Shown here: positions 21,396 through 34,400 of the stretch, in pieces
How the letters are laid out: each line of letters opens with the position of its first letter
Position numbering within the stretch: the first letter of the stretch is position 1
Assembly: GCA_013368325.1 (NCBI GenBank)
Contig: JAACJK010000002.1
Span: 1,054,001-1,118,000, forward strand
DNA length: 64,000 bases
Source of the DNA: Ephemerocybe angulata
Taxonomy: Eukaryota > Basidiomycota > Agaricomycetes > Agaricales > Psathyrellaceae
Direction: 5' to 3'
Made by a program: the position numbers and the translations under genes
The notes under the pieces: generated by a model
The model's database searches: none
What the model was told of the DNA's origin: nothing
What the model saw: the letters and a program-made list of their open reading frames with translations, nothing else

Positions 21396-23571
21396 ATGAG
21401 TGAATGCACCGATGACAGCATATATAGAGACGGTGAGGCTGGTGCCCCACCGAGCGACGTCGTCAACGACCTGTCAGAGAAGATCTCCCGCGCAAGCCCC
21501 AAGTGGATCAAGAGTCTCTATGGTTCTGGACACAAGACTGCCGTAAAGAAGATTCGAAGTGCGCTGGAGAAGGAGAACGGTCGTCTCGTTGATATCCCCA
21601 GCGCCCCGCGCAAGAGGAGCGACATTATCACTGGCGTCATCAAAGTTATCGACGTGATACTCAAGATGTCAGCCGATGGGGGAAAGACTCGCCATGTTGT
21701 CGATTGTCATCGCATGGAGCTTCAACATTGGGACACCGAAGGCGGGTGCTCTAGTCCTGCGATGGCGATTGAGGCGACTGGACCGTCGTTCCAAGTTCCT
21801 TTCAAGAACTTCGCCACTGTGGGATCTACTCTAGGCTACACCAATGCGGCGACAGTCTTTGACGTCAGAGCTGACGGGGACACAAACGATGATGAGCCAC
21901 ATATTGAAGGACTCTCCGAAGTCGAGGCCATGGGTGTATACGCCAAGTGAGCTGGTTTATTTCTCGAAGTGAGTCTCTAGTGACTGACTGACGTGGTGTA
22001 TCCTTCAGGGAGATTCTTGTTCAACAACCCAATCGTCGCTTTGTCCGGATGATGCTCATCACTGAAACACGTTTCCGGATTATCCAATTCGACCGGGAGG
22101 GGGCTCTCTATTCTCCCCTCGTCAACTACCACGGATCGGGCCTCAACACCTTTATTCGTGCAATACTCTCCTTGTGTTCAACAAGTGAAAGGATTCTCGG
22201 TCTAGACACTAGCGTTCAGTGGACGATCTCAAAAGGCCGCAAAGTCAGCGGCACGATCACGACGTTCGACAGGAAGTCAAAGAAGAGCAAGACTTATAAC
22301 CTCAAGAGCGTCCTCCCTTCTTTCACTCGACGTGATATACATGGTCGCGGGACAGTGTGCTGGCACGTCACGGACCCGGACACTGGAAGAGAACTGTTGA
22401 TCAAGGACGCCTGGATCTGGGAAGACAATGGTGACCGGAAGGAAGAGTATTATTACCTGGAGAAGGCCGAATCCGTCCCTGGAATTATGGAGATGGTGGA
22501 ATACGAAGATCGTCAGGGCCAGCCTTACGGCGAGATCGACTACTTCCGCCCTTCCGCTGCAAATTATGAAGCAAAGGCGGCGCAATACCAGAATCGCATC
22601 TTTCGCCGAATCGTTGTCGTCAAATACGGTGGCGATATCGAAAAGTTCAAGTCCCAATTGGAGTTTATGTGCGCGCTGCGTGATTCAATTAAAAGTGAGT
22701 TCCACACTGTAAGAGTGCGTTCAGGGCATAACATCTAACATGGAAATTCGACTACAGCGCATTTCTTGCTGTTCGACTGGTATAGAATATTACATCGCGA
22801 TATATCGAGCACAAACATCCTCCTTGGGCTACCTGGCGCTCGCGAGGGCTACCGTGGAATTCTCATCGATATGGACCATGCCACCGAGATCCCATACTAC
22901 CCCAGCAGCGGCTTCATCTGCGGCGGAGCAGTGGTTAGTTCAATTCATTACTTAAGGAAATCTGTCTAAAGCCTGACGATGATTGTCAGGGAACTCGTCT
23001 CTTCCAAGCGTACTACGTTCTCAAAGGGAGTGGGCTCCATAATTACAGGCCCATACACGACTACCTGGACGACCTCGAGTCCTTCTTCTATGTCATGTAC
23101 ATTCTCATGCACCAATACTTCGGTGTGGGCAAGAGTCAAAGTGTCGGATTCATGGAGGAGTGGGGAAGCGATGACACAGAGGTCTCTGCTGCAGCCAAGC
23201 GCAAGCTGCTCGACTCCCCTGAGCTCGACTTGGACGACGTCCCGGAGTTCTGGAGCCAACCGTGCAAAGATGCACTCGTCGAATTTCACAAATTTGTGGG
23301 GGATATGGTCCGGAAAAAGGAGGCGTTTGTTGGGGATATGACGAAGTCGTGGGACGTGGGTGCGATGGAGGCGCTGCACGATGACCGCGACAACCACTAT
23401 GCTCGGGTCTTTGGTCCCTTTGACAGAGCCATCGATGCGCTTAAACCAAAGTCACAACCTTTGCGCAACGTTCCGCCTCTGCCATCGAGACTCAGAAGCA
23501 AGAGGGCTTTGGACGAGGATGAGAAAAAGAAGGACGGCAAAGCGAAAGCCAAGCGTGTCTGTCGTGACTAG
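21396..23571 (+). CDS. FunK1 fungal-type protein kinase E
   Basis: Exons 21396-21946, 22009-22694, 22758-22933 and 22990-23571 give 664 aa. The start MSECTDD was chosen over an earlier in-frame Met at 21270 because FunK1-F and G begin at the same alignment position. This subfamily lacks the RTRSQAR head and opens with DVVNDLSEKISRASPKWIKS, then LYGSGHKT. The core has IEATGPSFQVP, QFDREGALYSP, LLIKDAWIWEDN (putative ATP lysine), HRDISSTNILLGLPG (catalytic loop with two Ser), ILIDMDHATEIP, HDYLDDLESFFYVMYILMHQY and a Lys-rich tail. Intron positions are the same as in A/B/D/H, so the subfamilies share an ancestor gene. Its partner FunK1-F lies 2.9 kb downstream in the opposite orientation. Confidence 0.92.
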
Positions 23572-24054
23572 TCAGCCCCCTATACCTACCATTAGAATGG
23601 ACATTTCGAGTAGTGGTACTAGAGGCATAGTTCACGAACGATTTAGAATCTATCTATCATATTTACGTACTTATAAGGCGGCTAGGTGAATCTGGCGCAG
23701 CTAGACGACGATACCTTTTCAGAGAGCTGCAATTCATTACGGTTCGGCGGAGCGGATGGGCATAATTCAAAATCGAGTACTCAGCGAATGTCATACTCCC
23801 TCTCCTTAAAAATGCTACTGTTGCACTGTGATTCAAGGCCATACATGGCCACTGGCAAGAAAGAACCTTGAAATAAAGTCATGGAATCCAATTGCAAAAA
23901 TGTGAAGGTGTATGTATGTATCGACGAGGCGCTCCAATTGAGCGATACAAAACAATACGCTGACTGGGGGGTAAATTGGCCTCTGGCCCTTGGTCCCTGG
24001 GGTCGGGGCCGTCGGGCGGACCGCGGTGGAGGCGTGTGGGACAAAAAGAGGGCA
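23572..24054. other. Intergenic DNA, no gene seen
   Basis: 3' flank of FunK1-E and of the tRNA gene. Open frames on both strands overlap each other and have no recognisable motif. Confidence 0.5.
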
Positions 24055-24128
24055 TGGCCAACGTGGGGATCGAACCCAAGACCTTCGCGTTATTAGCACG
24101 ACGCTCTAACCAACTGAGCTAGTCGGCC
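24055..24128 (-). tRNA. tRNA-Ile (anticodon AAT)
   Basis: Read on the minus strand it begins GGCCGACTAGCTCAGTTGG and ends TCGATCCCCACGTTGGCCA. It forms a 7-bp acceptor (one G-T pair), a D-arm, an anticodon stem TCGTG/CGCGA with loop CTAATAA, and a T-arm GGGTTCGATCCCC. Anticodon AAT means isoleucine, with A34 normally modified to inosine. There is no intron. An identical copy lies at 29398-29471. Confidence 0.97.
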
Positions 24129-24244
24129 GACGGAGACTGCAAAAGGCAGCTATCCTCCGCCCAAGTTCGGACCTCAATTCGGATGGTGAGAATCGTCGCT
24201 TGGGATTTTAATTTCATCCTTTCACCCGAACCACCATCTACCGA

Positions 24245-25874
24245 ATGCATGCCATTCTCGAACTTCCTGTCGAGCTTTGGCTCCATATATTCGATTACGC
24301 ATGCAGCGACGACGGCACGACTGCGCGCTCGCTGGGTTGCGTGTCGAGCTACATCCGGGAAGTATCGCGATTCCACAGGCACTACTCCGTCGTGATTCGC
24401 AACTGGAACCAGCTGCTTGCATTCGAGCATTTATATAGCGCGGCACCTGAGGAGCAGAGGAACATACGGAACCTCTACATCTACCTCCCCGAGATGTACG
24501 GTGCAGCGTACCCGAAGGAGTCGTGGTTCCAGGACGAGGAATCCGATCTGGACTCGAGCTACATACCCTCCGATGAGGAGGAGGACTCGGTAGATGGTGG
24601 TGCGCAAGAGGAACACGATGCGGCCGCGGAAAATGGGGAACAAGAGGACGTGGAGGACGATGTGGATAGATTGGACGCCGAAGTCGGTAAGCTCGATTTA
24701 AACGTTGTGGAAGGAGGTGTGGATGGGGACGTCGCTCGGGTTGATCTAATCGAAGAAGGGAAGGAGCAAGGTGTCAACCCTACCAGCCTTGAACTGAACT
24801 CGCTAGACGACGAGCGCAGCGCTGGCTATATCACCGCCGAGCTAGCAGGTAACACAGGGTTGGGAGAGCAACACTACGACCAGGAATCCGAAGTTGAGGA
24901 CGGCACGAAAGGAAAAGGGGAAGTATTGGGCGAACGCAATATGGTGGAGCGCAATGCGGGGCTGGAAGCATATGCCCGTCGCAGAGGAGATGGTCACGAC
25001 GTCGAGGTTGATCCCCAAGCCGATGCGGAAAAAGCCTCGCTATACGATGAGGATACCGATAGCGACGGCGAGTATCTCCTCGAAGAACAGGTCTACGACC
25101 GCGGCTCCGACTACACCCCCTCCGAGATCCTCGACTTCATAGAAGACAGCACCGCCGTCTTCGACCGCTCCATCTCCAATCCCCTTCCCATCCACGGCCA
25201 AGACCTCTCCCGCCTCAAAGAGACGCCGAGCCCTCTCGCCCAGCTCGAGTACAAAGTATTCTCCGCGCTGCGCCGCGTGCTCGAGCTCTCAGCGCACTCC
25301 CTCGTGGTCTTCACTCTGTGCTGGCAACCCTCGTCGTCCATCTACCTCGAGGCCGTCGTTCCCGTGCTCCCAAAGCTCCAGAACCTCGCCATCTACAAAC
25401 AGGCGATCGCGCAGGAGCTGGTAGCGCCGGTTCGGTATAAGCTGAAGCTGGAGCGGATGTCACCCGTGCCGCGTTTGTTCCCCGCCCTGAACCAGTTCAC
25501 GTTCAGCACTCCGCACGAGCACAACAATTTCGACGAAAAGTCGTTTCAGGGAATGCTTGGACCTCCCCTGGAACGCATCACCGTCCCTGAGCAGCATCTC
25601 CGGTATGTTGTCTCCTCGCCTTCGTCGACGGACGTGCTGAGCGGCTGCCCCCAGACACGTCTCTCCCATCCCGTCGACCGTCACGACTGTGATCTTGATG
25701 AACGCGCTCCACGACACTGCGTACGACTATACCGACGAGGACATTATCGCTTTTCAGCGCACGAACGATCGCACAGACTCCGCCTACTATCGTCGCGCAA
25801 CGAAGGACGAATGGTTTCTCGGGCACGAGAGCTATCTGCGAAAATGGCTGCTCGACGTCGAGCTTATGGGCTGA
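24245..25874 (+). CDS. F-box protein with acidic insert
   Basis: Two exons, 24245-25602 and 25655-25874, give 525 aa. The N-terminus, LELPVELWLHIFDYA (residues 5-19), is an F-box and would bind Skp1 in an SCF ubiquitin ligase. The F-box is followed by a long, strongly acidic, probably disordered region (about residues 98-300, with EEEDS, EDVEDDVDRLD and DEDTDSDGEYL). A C-terminal half of LRR-like or structured helices follows (LAQLEYKVFSALRRVLELS, LPKLQNLAIYKQ). The 52-nt intron (GTATGT...CCCCAG) is required, because without it the frame leaves FunK-unrelated but plausible sequence and becomes Arg/His-rich. With it the end reads YRRATKDEWFLGHESYLRKW, a conserved-looking close. Its substrate is unknown. 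Mushrooms have large F-box families, so orthology cannot be inferred. Confidence 0.8.
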
Positions 25875-26438
25875 TAGACGCCTCTACACACGATGTAAGG
25901 TATATCCACACTCAAATGCCCATGGAAGCCTCTATCTCCCAGCAAGCCTCGCATTGGCTTGCAAAAGACGCAAACTTTGCTCAGCTAGATTGCGCGCAGA
26001 GACTGAACATGAACTCGAGAGAGCATCTTCTTGTCGGCCCCGGCTCCATCTCCTCGTTAGACTCGAATTCAGTCGTCCCCCACCATCCTTTCCGACTTGG
26101 ACTGGTGCTGGTGCCCACCTCACCGCAGACTTGACCGCTTCCCCAAGTCAAGTGCAGGTGGCGATGTTCTTCGCCACCCTCACCCCTGGGACATAGATGA
26201 CCATGCCAACTACCGTACCTCTACTTACCATGTACTGTTCGTCGTTCTCCACTCCAACTGTCACCCGTGCATTTCAGGCGTAACTGCATTACCATAGAAC
26301 ATCGCTAGGGAAGGCATTCACATATCTACTAGCTCTAATGATGTACAGAAAACAGTGTCCACAAAAGCCTATAGGATTGGGGATCTGTGCCGGTAGATAG
26401 GTAGGTCGGTATACATAAAAGCAATATATAAGAAACGT
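25875..26438. other. Intergenic DNA between F-box gene and FunK1-F (convergent)
   Basis: 3' regions of two convergent genes. An open frame continues past the F-box stop in another frame, but it is only the unspliced read-through frame. No independent feature was seen. Confidence 0.5.
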
Positions 26439-28609
26439 CTACTCATAACAAAGACGCTTGACCTGCTCTTCTTCTTCCTCCTCGTCCGACCGGTCCCTGA
26501 TTCTCTTGTTTGGTCTAATCGCGGGTTTCAGAAGCGGATTGCGTGACGGAACCGTTGGCTCTGGTGTAAGAGCCTTGATAGCTTTGTCAAATGCACCTAG
26601 AATTCGAGCATAGTGGGTTTCCAAGTCGCCATGCAGCGTGCGCATTAGCTGCACATCCCACGGCTTCGTCATGTCCCCAACAAATGACTCTTTCGTTCGC
26701 AACATCGCCCCAGCAAACTTGTGAAAATCGACAAGAACTTCCTTGCACGCTTCGCTCCAGAATTGCGGGACGTCGTCAAGGTTGAGTTCAGGGGAGTCTA
26801 CCAGCCTGCGCTTGGCTGCAGCAGACGCCTCTGCGTCGTCGCTTTGCCACTCTACCAGAAAAGGAACATCCTGGGCTTTGCCCACACCAACAATTTGATG
26901 CATGAGAATGTACATGACGTAGAAGAAAGCTTCTAGGTCATCTAGATAATCGTGGATGGGTCTGTATCTGCGATTCTCACTCCCCATGAGCGAATAGTAT
27001 GGCTGGGAGACTCGGGTACCCTGATGATACGGTATGAGACTTGCAGAACGGCAGTGCAGTATTAAGTACCACTCACCGGGCTAATACCCCACACATACCC
27101 ACTTTGAGCACCCTCTGGGATTTCAATGGCATGGTCCAAGTCGATCAGGATGCCACGATAGCCCACAGAAGCGCCGGGGAGTCCAAGTAGAATATTTCCG
27201 CTAGAAATATCACGATGCAAAATTCTGCGCCCCCTGAAGAGCGTCATATGAGCTACAAGGTAACGACGAACATCAGAGACGAGCGAACTCGGTGATAGAA
27301 AGATGTCTGCTTACCCTGGATAGCATCGCGAAGCGCACAGATAAACTCCAGTTGGGACTTGAACCCGCCGATATCTGCACCATACTTGACGAGCACAATG
27401 CGACGGAAAACGCGATTGTAGTATTGAGCAGTCGCGCTGTTGTCCGCTGCTGGGGGACGGAAGGAGTTGGTCTCACCAAAGGGCTGGCCTTTGCGATCCT
27501 CGTATTCTACCATCTGCATAACTCCTGTGACTCCCTTTGCCTTCTCCAGATAGTAGTATTCCTCTTTAAGTTGTTCGTCGGAGTCTTCCCAGAGCCAGGC
27601 GTCTTTAATCAAGACGTCTGCCCCTCCATCTGGGCCCTTGGCTGCCCAACACACCGTTCCGCGGCCATGTATATCGGGGCGAGCAAATGTAGGGTGGACG
27701 CTTTGGAGAGTATATGTCCTGGTTGTGTTTGACTTCTTGTCGAATGTTGTGACTGTACCGCTGACCTTGCGACCTTCGGAGATCTTCCATTTCACGCTTG
27801 TGTCCAGGCCGAGTTCATCTTCATTCATAGAGCAGAGGCAGATAATAGCGCGGATAAACGTGTTGAGATCTTCGCCATGGTAGTTGACCAGGGGAGAGAA
27901 GAGGGCGCCTTCTCGATCAAATTGAACGATGCGAAAGCGTGTCTCGGTGACGAGCATAACACGAATGAAGCGGCGGTTCGGTTGCTGCCTAAATATCTCC
28001 CTGAATGGTGATAGAATCAGACGTCCGACCAGAGCACTCATACATAGATAGATAAACCTACTTGGCGTAAACTGCCATGGACTCGACCTCAAAATATCCT
28101 TCCTCATAGGGCTCGTTATCATCCGTTTCCGAGTCGCACATCACTTCGAACACTGTCGCCACATTTGTGTAACCCACAGTGGACCCCGGGGTGGCATACT
28201 CTGTGTACTGGCGTTGAAATGACGGGCCGGTTGCTTGAATCGCCAACGCAGGGCTCGAAGTTCTTCTGCCATCCCAATGCCGGAGTTCCATGCGATGGGA
28301 GTCAACGACCTTGCGCGTCTCTCCTCCGCCGATCGACTTCTCAAGTACGAGCTCGATGACTTTCTGAAGCCCAGAGACGACATCGCTCTTTTCGCACGGA
28401 GAAGAGGGGATATCCACAAGACGGCCTCCTTCTTCCCTTTTCAGGGCTCGTCTAACTTTCTCGACGATGGTCTTGTGCCCGGAGCCATAGAGCGATTGTA
28501 CCCACTTGGGGCTTGAACGCGAAATCTTATCGAATAGGTCTTCGACAACGTCAGTCGGTGGCGCAGGGGCCCTGTCGTGAGCGTGTATGTTGTCTTCAGC
28601 CGCACCCAT
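26439..28609 (-). CDS. FunK1 fungal-type protein kinase F
   Basis: Exons 28609-28062, 28000-27315, 27252-27077 and 27020-26439 give 663 aa. It has the same plan as FunK1-E: MGAAEDN start, DVVEDLFDKISRSSPKWVQS with LYGSGHKT, QATGPSF, QFDREGALFSP, VLIKDAWLWEDS, HRDISSGNILLGLPG, ILIDLDHAIEIP, HDYLDDLEAFFYVMYILMHQ, and a short acidic-basic tail (SDEEEEEEQVKRL). Exons two, three and four are exactly the same length as in FunK1-E (686, 176 and 582 nt), so the two are close paralogues from a local inverted duplication, now well diverged in sequence. All catalytic residues expected of the family are present. Confidence 0.92.
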
Positions 28610-29397
28610 TTCTGCCCTAAACGGCTGTCAGTGGCTGAACTAGCGAAAGTCAAATAGCTTCATCCGACATACGAAGTGCGCTGTCTGTTGAAAGCGGTGG
28701 ATTTGACGGGCAGGACGACTGTGGGGGCGACAGCAGTGGTGGTGGTTAAAGAAAGAAAGTGATGCCAACCACAAAATATGAACACGGTTCAGTGCACAAA
28801 CAGCAGAGCACAATGTAAAGCGCCATCACCTGATTGGTTTCTCACCAGGCGCGAGTGGCGAAATCGTGGAATCGCTCCGGGAGCTACGCGACATACTAAA
28901 AGGCAGTCTTACCCGGTCCGCTTTTTTCTTAATTCAAATGGCAAGTGTTCTTCTGTCTGTGGGATAAGATGTACTCCACGCATGATGCAGGATTTCTGAG
29001 CGCCTACATCAAGAGTTTAAGCGCCTACGTGCACCTGTCGGGTTCTTTGATAAATAGTGTTTGTAAATTCAGTTCTGTGGCAGTTCATTTACCGCTCGCA
29101 CACACACACACACCACTCATCTTGCTAAATTGTGTGTCGGCTAGCAATGCCACAACACGCTGATTTTAGATACAAGGAACCTTGGGCTGTTGCCCATGCC
29201 AAGAGCTCAATGCCTTTGACTGGATTTAAGATTGCACGAATGTCGTATGAGGGTCATAAGCCCCAGGGTACCTGACCAGTTCCAGCAAAATGGTAAGCGA
29301 CGAGGAAACTTCGAGACCAATGGTCAATGGTCAAACCTCATAAAGTTCGAACTTTCGGCGACCGCCGAATCGGCGAGGAATTTTTAAAAAAAACGTA
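28610..29397. other. Intergenic DNA upstream of FunK1-F
   Basis: It contains the FunK1-F promoter and the 3' flank of the second tRNA, including an A8 run (TTTTTAAAAAAAA near 29380) that, read on the minus strand, is a T-tract suitable as the Pol III terminator. A short CA-rich run lies near 29100. No gene was seen. Confidence 0.5.
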
Positions 29398-29471
29398 TGG
29401 CCAACGTGGGGATCGAACCCAAGACCTTCGCGTTATTAGCACGACGCTCTAACCAACTGAGCTAGTCGGCC
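29398..29471 (-). tRNA. tRNA-Ile (anticodon AAT), second copy
   Basis: All 74 nt are identical to 24055-24128, including the acceptor stem and AAT anticodon. Flanking DNA is different except for a few bases at each end, so the two copies have been homogenised or dispersed rather than duplicated with their surroundings. A T-tract on the minus strand follows the 3' end. Confidence 0.97.
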
Positions 29472-29754
29472 ATTAGTCGGAGGTTGCATTTGGCGTACAT
29501 AATGGTCACTGACGGATGATTCGCAGAAGTGCTGCGCAAACGCAGCTTGGCGGCTATTCCCATCTTGGCTTCACTCCACCATCTGGTTTGAGTTTGAGAT
29601 CTCATATCCACATGCAACTCAGATAAAGCCCATAGCGACACCCAACCCATTCGGAGGCCCATTCACTGCTAGATCCTGTACCGTATCTTCTTGAAGCTTC
29701 AGTCCAACGGACTTTACCAGCTGTTGCCAGCATACTCCTGGTCTCATAGCCTCG

Positions 29755-31194
29755 ATGAACGCCACGAACTCAGGGTCACTACCACGACGTGAGGCTTTTG
29801 AGGACGAACTTCCGCCAGCCTATACTCCAAGTGCAGACATCCAACATGGGGAGACGACGGTCGAGTATGGGCCTTCACGGCCGTTCCAACCACCACCAGC
29901 ATCCTCGAATTCCCCCTCGGTCGCACGTCCGCAGCAGCAGTCCCACCAACCACAAACCTCAGGGAGGAGTCAGAGGATGGGATCATTTCTGAACCAACTG
30001 GCAGGACAGTTGCAAGAGCTCGCGATTCGGCCTCCAGGCTCCCGAACGGAATCGCATATGACAGGGGCATCTTCCTCGAGCTACCCCGGGCGCTCGCACT
30101 ACGCTCCTCCAGCTATGCAACGACCGTTGAGCACGGGGAGCGCACCACCACCACTTCCACCACGGCAGGCACCCGGGTACGAACAAGAGGGTCCGAGTCG
30201 CCCAGTACCGACGAGCGCGACATCTGACTTTGCGAGGGAATTTTATGCTGCGGGGGCTGCAATCCCGGGGGAAGATAGCCAAGGTCCGACACCACCGCCT
30301 CTGCCGGCTGCCCCTGTTGTTGGGAAGCCAACGACGGAACCTACGCCTGGTCACCCGTACCTACACAACAATCAGTTGCTCGTCTATCCCAGGGGTTACG
30401 AGTGCGAGAAATGTGAGTCTCATCCTTCAGCGTCCTCGTCCCACCCATCCACACCCTATACCTATATCTGTCGACGATAAGCCTGTGCTACAGTAGTTGT
30501 GTTTCCCTCCGAGCTAGCCGGTTACCTCCCCTTGAGTGAACTCCGCCGGTGCGCTGGATGGAATCGCTACCCTGGCGGTGCGAGTTAGACGTATCTACCC
30601 ACAGTAATCGGGGCGCCAGTCATCGATAGCTTATGCTCGTCTGCGGACAATTACAAACATACGCTAACCTCCTTCTGCATGACCGCAGGCCACAACATAG
30701 GCTACAAACTTCCGAACCTCAAGCCCTGCAAACGGTGCTGGCCGAAGTATGGCAAGCCGTTCACAGGCCCGCTCGTCTACTCCTTCGGCGAAGAAACAGC
30801 GGCCGCAGGGCCCTCGTCGAACTTCCAACGCCCACTCCCTCCGCCCCCACCCACCGGCCGACCGCGGTGGAACACCCCCGCGGGCTATCCCGGCGCTGCC
30901 GTCGCCGCGCACGCCAACGCTTCTCGCGTGCCAGGCCCCACGCTCCTCTCGCCACCGACACAGAATCTCCACCCGCTCTTCTCTCCCTCGCGCTTCGTAC
31001 CAGGTCCGGCTGTGTATGGGGTGCAGGATCTGGGGAGGAGGCCGCCCCCGGGCGCGGTCGTATATGGTGCGGGTGATGCGAGGCTGGGTGGGAGGAGGTG
31101 TTGGAGGTGCGAAGGGCAGGGGACGGTGAGCTTCATGTTGATTGACAGGGAACAGTGTCCTGTATGTGGGGGGATTGGACGGACCTTTTCGTAA
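29755..31194 (+). CDS. HUA1-like proline-rich zinc-ribbon protein
   Basis: Exons 29755-30412 and 30689-31194 give 387 aa. The N-terminal two-thirds is Pro/Ser-rich and disordered, with a PPAYTP motif near residue 21 (PPxY type, a possible WW-domain ligand) and a QPPPASSNSP run. The intron splits the first zinc site: YPRGYECEKC joins HNIGYKLPNLKPCKRCWPKY. The order CxxC...CxxC and the following YGKPFTGPL match the yeast Hua1/fungal homologue pattern as I remember it. A second CxxC pair lies at the end: CWRCEGQGTVSFML then CPVCGGIG, DnaJ-like zinc fingers. Hua1 is a cytosolic protein linked to actin patches and endocytosis; transferring that role is inference. The 276-nt intron is long for this genome. 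Confidence 0.8.
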
Positions 31195-31490
31195 GGTGGG
31201 TTGTATGGGTGTATAGTAGAGGTACGGTTTCGATCTGGACTTCGATTTGGACGTTGTATTAGTCTAACTGAAGGATGTGCGTTTTGTATTTGTATTGATG
31301 TAGTCTATGCTCAGATTGATCAGGGTTATGCATTTTATGTTAGGGTTAATGCAAGTGTGCGTCCACGGCGCTTAATGTTGGATGTGGCTGGTAGGGTCAT
31401 GTGCGTCAACCACGAGGCTGACCATATGGCTGATGGCTCGCCGATGCCATCGATGTCAGCCCCTCTTCCCTCACCCTCACCATACCGAAG
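31195..31490. other. Intergenic DNA between HUA1-like and RBR genes
   Basis: Short promoter region; no separate feature. Pyrimidine tracts (CCCCTCTTCCCTCACC) precede the start at 31491. Confidence 0.5.
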
Positions 31491-34400
31491 ATGCTCGCTG
31501 GAAGCTACCGTGGACCTCCGAGTCTAACCGGTGCGAGAGATACCGATGGATCTCCTGCATCGGTCGGGGCGAAGGTTTGTCGCTTCTACGGCAGGGGTGC
31601 ATGTCGATTTGGGAAGCAATGCCTGAATCTGCACGTCGAACCCGATGGGACGAGCGCTAAGCCGATCATCTCCACTAATCCATCGCATTCTTCTACTCTT
31701 GCGATACCCTTTCACCCTACAAAGGAAGACCACCACCACGATGCGATGTCTGCGCAACCCTACTTACCCACCGGAATCTCGCTTGGAACCAAGGATAATG
31801 CTGTTTCTCTGGAAAGGTGCGTAATACGCCCAGGTCCATATATGCGGTCGTCCCCTCTGATACACGCCTCCACTCCAGCCAGTTGAAGCCGCCCGTGAAC
31901 GCATCTCCGAAGTTGGCGGGCGTAGTCGATCAGGACGAACGGCGTAAGATCCTCAAAGCCCGACCGTGCTTTGCTTGGGCCAGTGAGGGCGGGTGTGCGA
32001 AGGGAGAAGACTGCTGGTACAAGCACGATGACCAGGTTAAGATCGAAGCTGAGGTTGAGAGAAAGATACAGGCTATGGAGAACGAATGGGAAGTGATGGA
32101 GGAAGGGCGCAGGAGACAAGCAAAAGAAGTACAAAGGAAGGAAGACGAGGAAGGGCGTAGGAGACAAGCAGAAGAGGTACAAAGGAAGGAAGACGAGGAA
32201 AGGAGAAAACGAGTCGGGGAACAGAAGAAGCGGGACGAGGAGCGCAGATTGAAAGAAACGAATAGCAAGGTTAAGAAAGATGAGGAAGAGCGAAAGCGGC
32301 GAGAGAAAGGGAGGCTGGCCATGGCGGATAGGTTGAAACTTGCGGAATGGATGAAGAGGGCAGAGGACGAGCGCGCAGAGCGACTTAGAAAAGCAGAGGA
32401 GGAGCGTGCGCGACTCGTAGAGCGAGATAGGAGAGCGAAGGAGCATTCAGAGCGAGTTAAGAGGGCGGCGGAAGAGCGTGCAGAGAGAGTTAGGAGGGAG
32501 GAAGAGGAGCGTGCGGAGCGAGTCAGGAGGGCAGAGGAAGAGCGTGCGGAGCGTGATAGAAAAGGAGAGGAGTACAGGAAGGAACGTGATGCCCAGGAAA
32601 AACGCAAGCTCGATGAATATCGTCGAAAAATGGAAGACCGAAGAACTAGGGAGGCTCAAGTGACCCTTCGGATTGTCGTTCAAGAATCGAACCTCGTCAC
32701 ATTCGCTGGAGGCCTTGAGATCAAGGGGCTCCTACCAGGGTTCGATCCTTGCATGATGACGGTCAGCGGCTTACCCTTGGACGCAGCAGAGAAAGAGATA
32801 GCGGGCATATTCCTGGAGCAGGGTATAGAGTCCGCGGCATTCCACGTTGAGTCATGCAAGTCTGAAGAGAAGGGGACGGGGAAGGTGGCGAAGGTTCTTA
32901 TATCAAGAAAGGTCGCGGAGGTATTGGTGGTTGGATTGGACGGTTTGGAGTTTCGGGATCGCACCCTCAAATTCGAAGTTAAATCGATGAGTGGGGCGGG
33001 GAAGGGAACGATGTCCTCATATATTCAACAGAGGGAGACGAGGGTCCTGACGATTACTTGGTGGCCGCCATCTACCTCGATGGTTGCTGTCTACGGATCG
33101 GTGGAGGAAGCACGGTCTGTTGCTCGGGAGTGTCATGGTCGAGAACTCAGGGGAAGAAAGATCACTGTTCAGATGAACAGTAAGCCTGAGGGTCCAGCTG
33201 CGCGATATTGGGTGGAGTCCTCCCTCAAATTTGGGAATCTGGATCCTGGGACGCAGGTGGACGAGATAGTTGCGATTTCAGGAACATCGAACGTGAGGCA
33301 AATCAAGTCGAACACATACGATTTGGAAGCCTTCACTTTGCAGCTGAAAGAGAGATTGTGCAGGGATGGAGGGCAAGTCGACTCGTTTCAGATGCAGACT
33401 CTCGATGATGGCCGCCTCTTGAAGGCTACCGCGGAGTTCGCATCTCGAGAAGATCTAGAAAAGGTTGGGGTGGCGATGGTGGTGGACTCAGTTTTGCCTT
33501 CAACGGTCAGAAGGTGAAGGCAAACATCCCAGAGGCGCATCGCTATGGGATTGCCATAGTCAAGCGGCAGTATGAAGCTCAGAAGGAGCAGTGGGCCGCA
33601 ATGGCAGAGGATAAGCGTGGGGGGAAAGCGTTTGTCAAGGTCAGGGAACGCAAGGAGGGTTGTGCTCAAATCAATGTCCATGGCTCCGATAAGAAGGAAG
33701 TCGGATTGTTGAAGGTGCGAGTCGAAGCACTCGTCAGGGGGGAGCAGCTGGATGCGTCGCATTGGCACAGCAAGTTCCTTTGGTCCGCGGAGGGCATCGC
33801 CGACGATGTCTTCGAGCGCACTCGCATCCACGTCTACGTTGATCGTAAGGTTTTGGCTCTACGTATCTATGGAGCGCATGGGCATACTGCGGTAGAAGCG
33901 AAAGCGCTCATTCGAGAGGAAGTGATACGGTTGAACTCGATGGAACATACGATACCTATCCCGAGGCACCTGGTCCGACCATTCGTGGATGGAGACGCTT
34001 TGAAGCTCTTGAAGGAGGCTTTAGGAGAAGACAACATATCCCTGGAGGTCACACCCAGTATCGCTTGTATCAGGTTGAGTGGAGGAGACGATGTCATCAA
34101 GCACGCTCTGAAACTCGTAGCAGAGAACGTCGCTGCACCACGAACCAGAGACCCAACTCGAATTGAAGCCGAGTCAGATGCACCAAGCTGTCCCGTCTGC
34201 TATGACTCTGTGACCCACCCCGACACTCTCGTTTGTGGACATTCGTACTGCGATCCCTGTCTTCGCCACTACTTGACATCGGCAGCGTCTTCCGCGATAT
34301 TTCCCCTCGTGTGCATGGGCGATGGCGCCACATGCAATCGACCCATCTCCCTCCCCGTCATCCAGCGCTACCTCACACAACCGAAATTCAACCTCCTCGT

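Noticed and set aside
27253..28122. A separate gene starting MITSPMRKDILRS inside FunK1-F
   Set aside because: It is the second exon of FunK1-F read upstream through the intron and out of frame with exon one.
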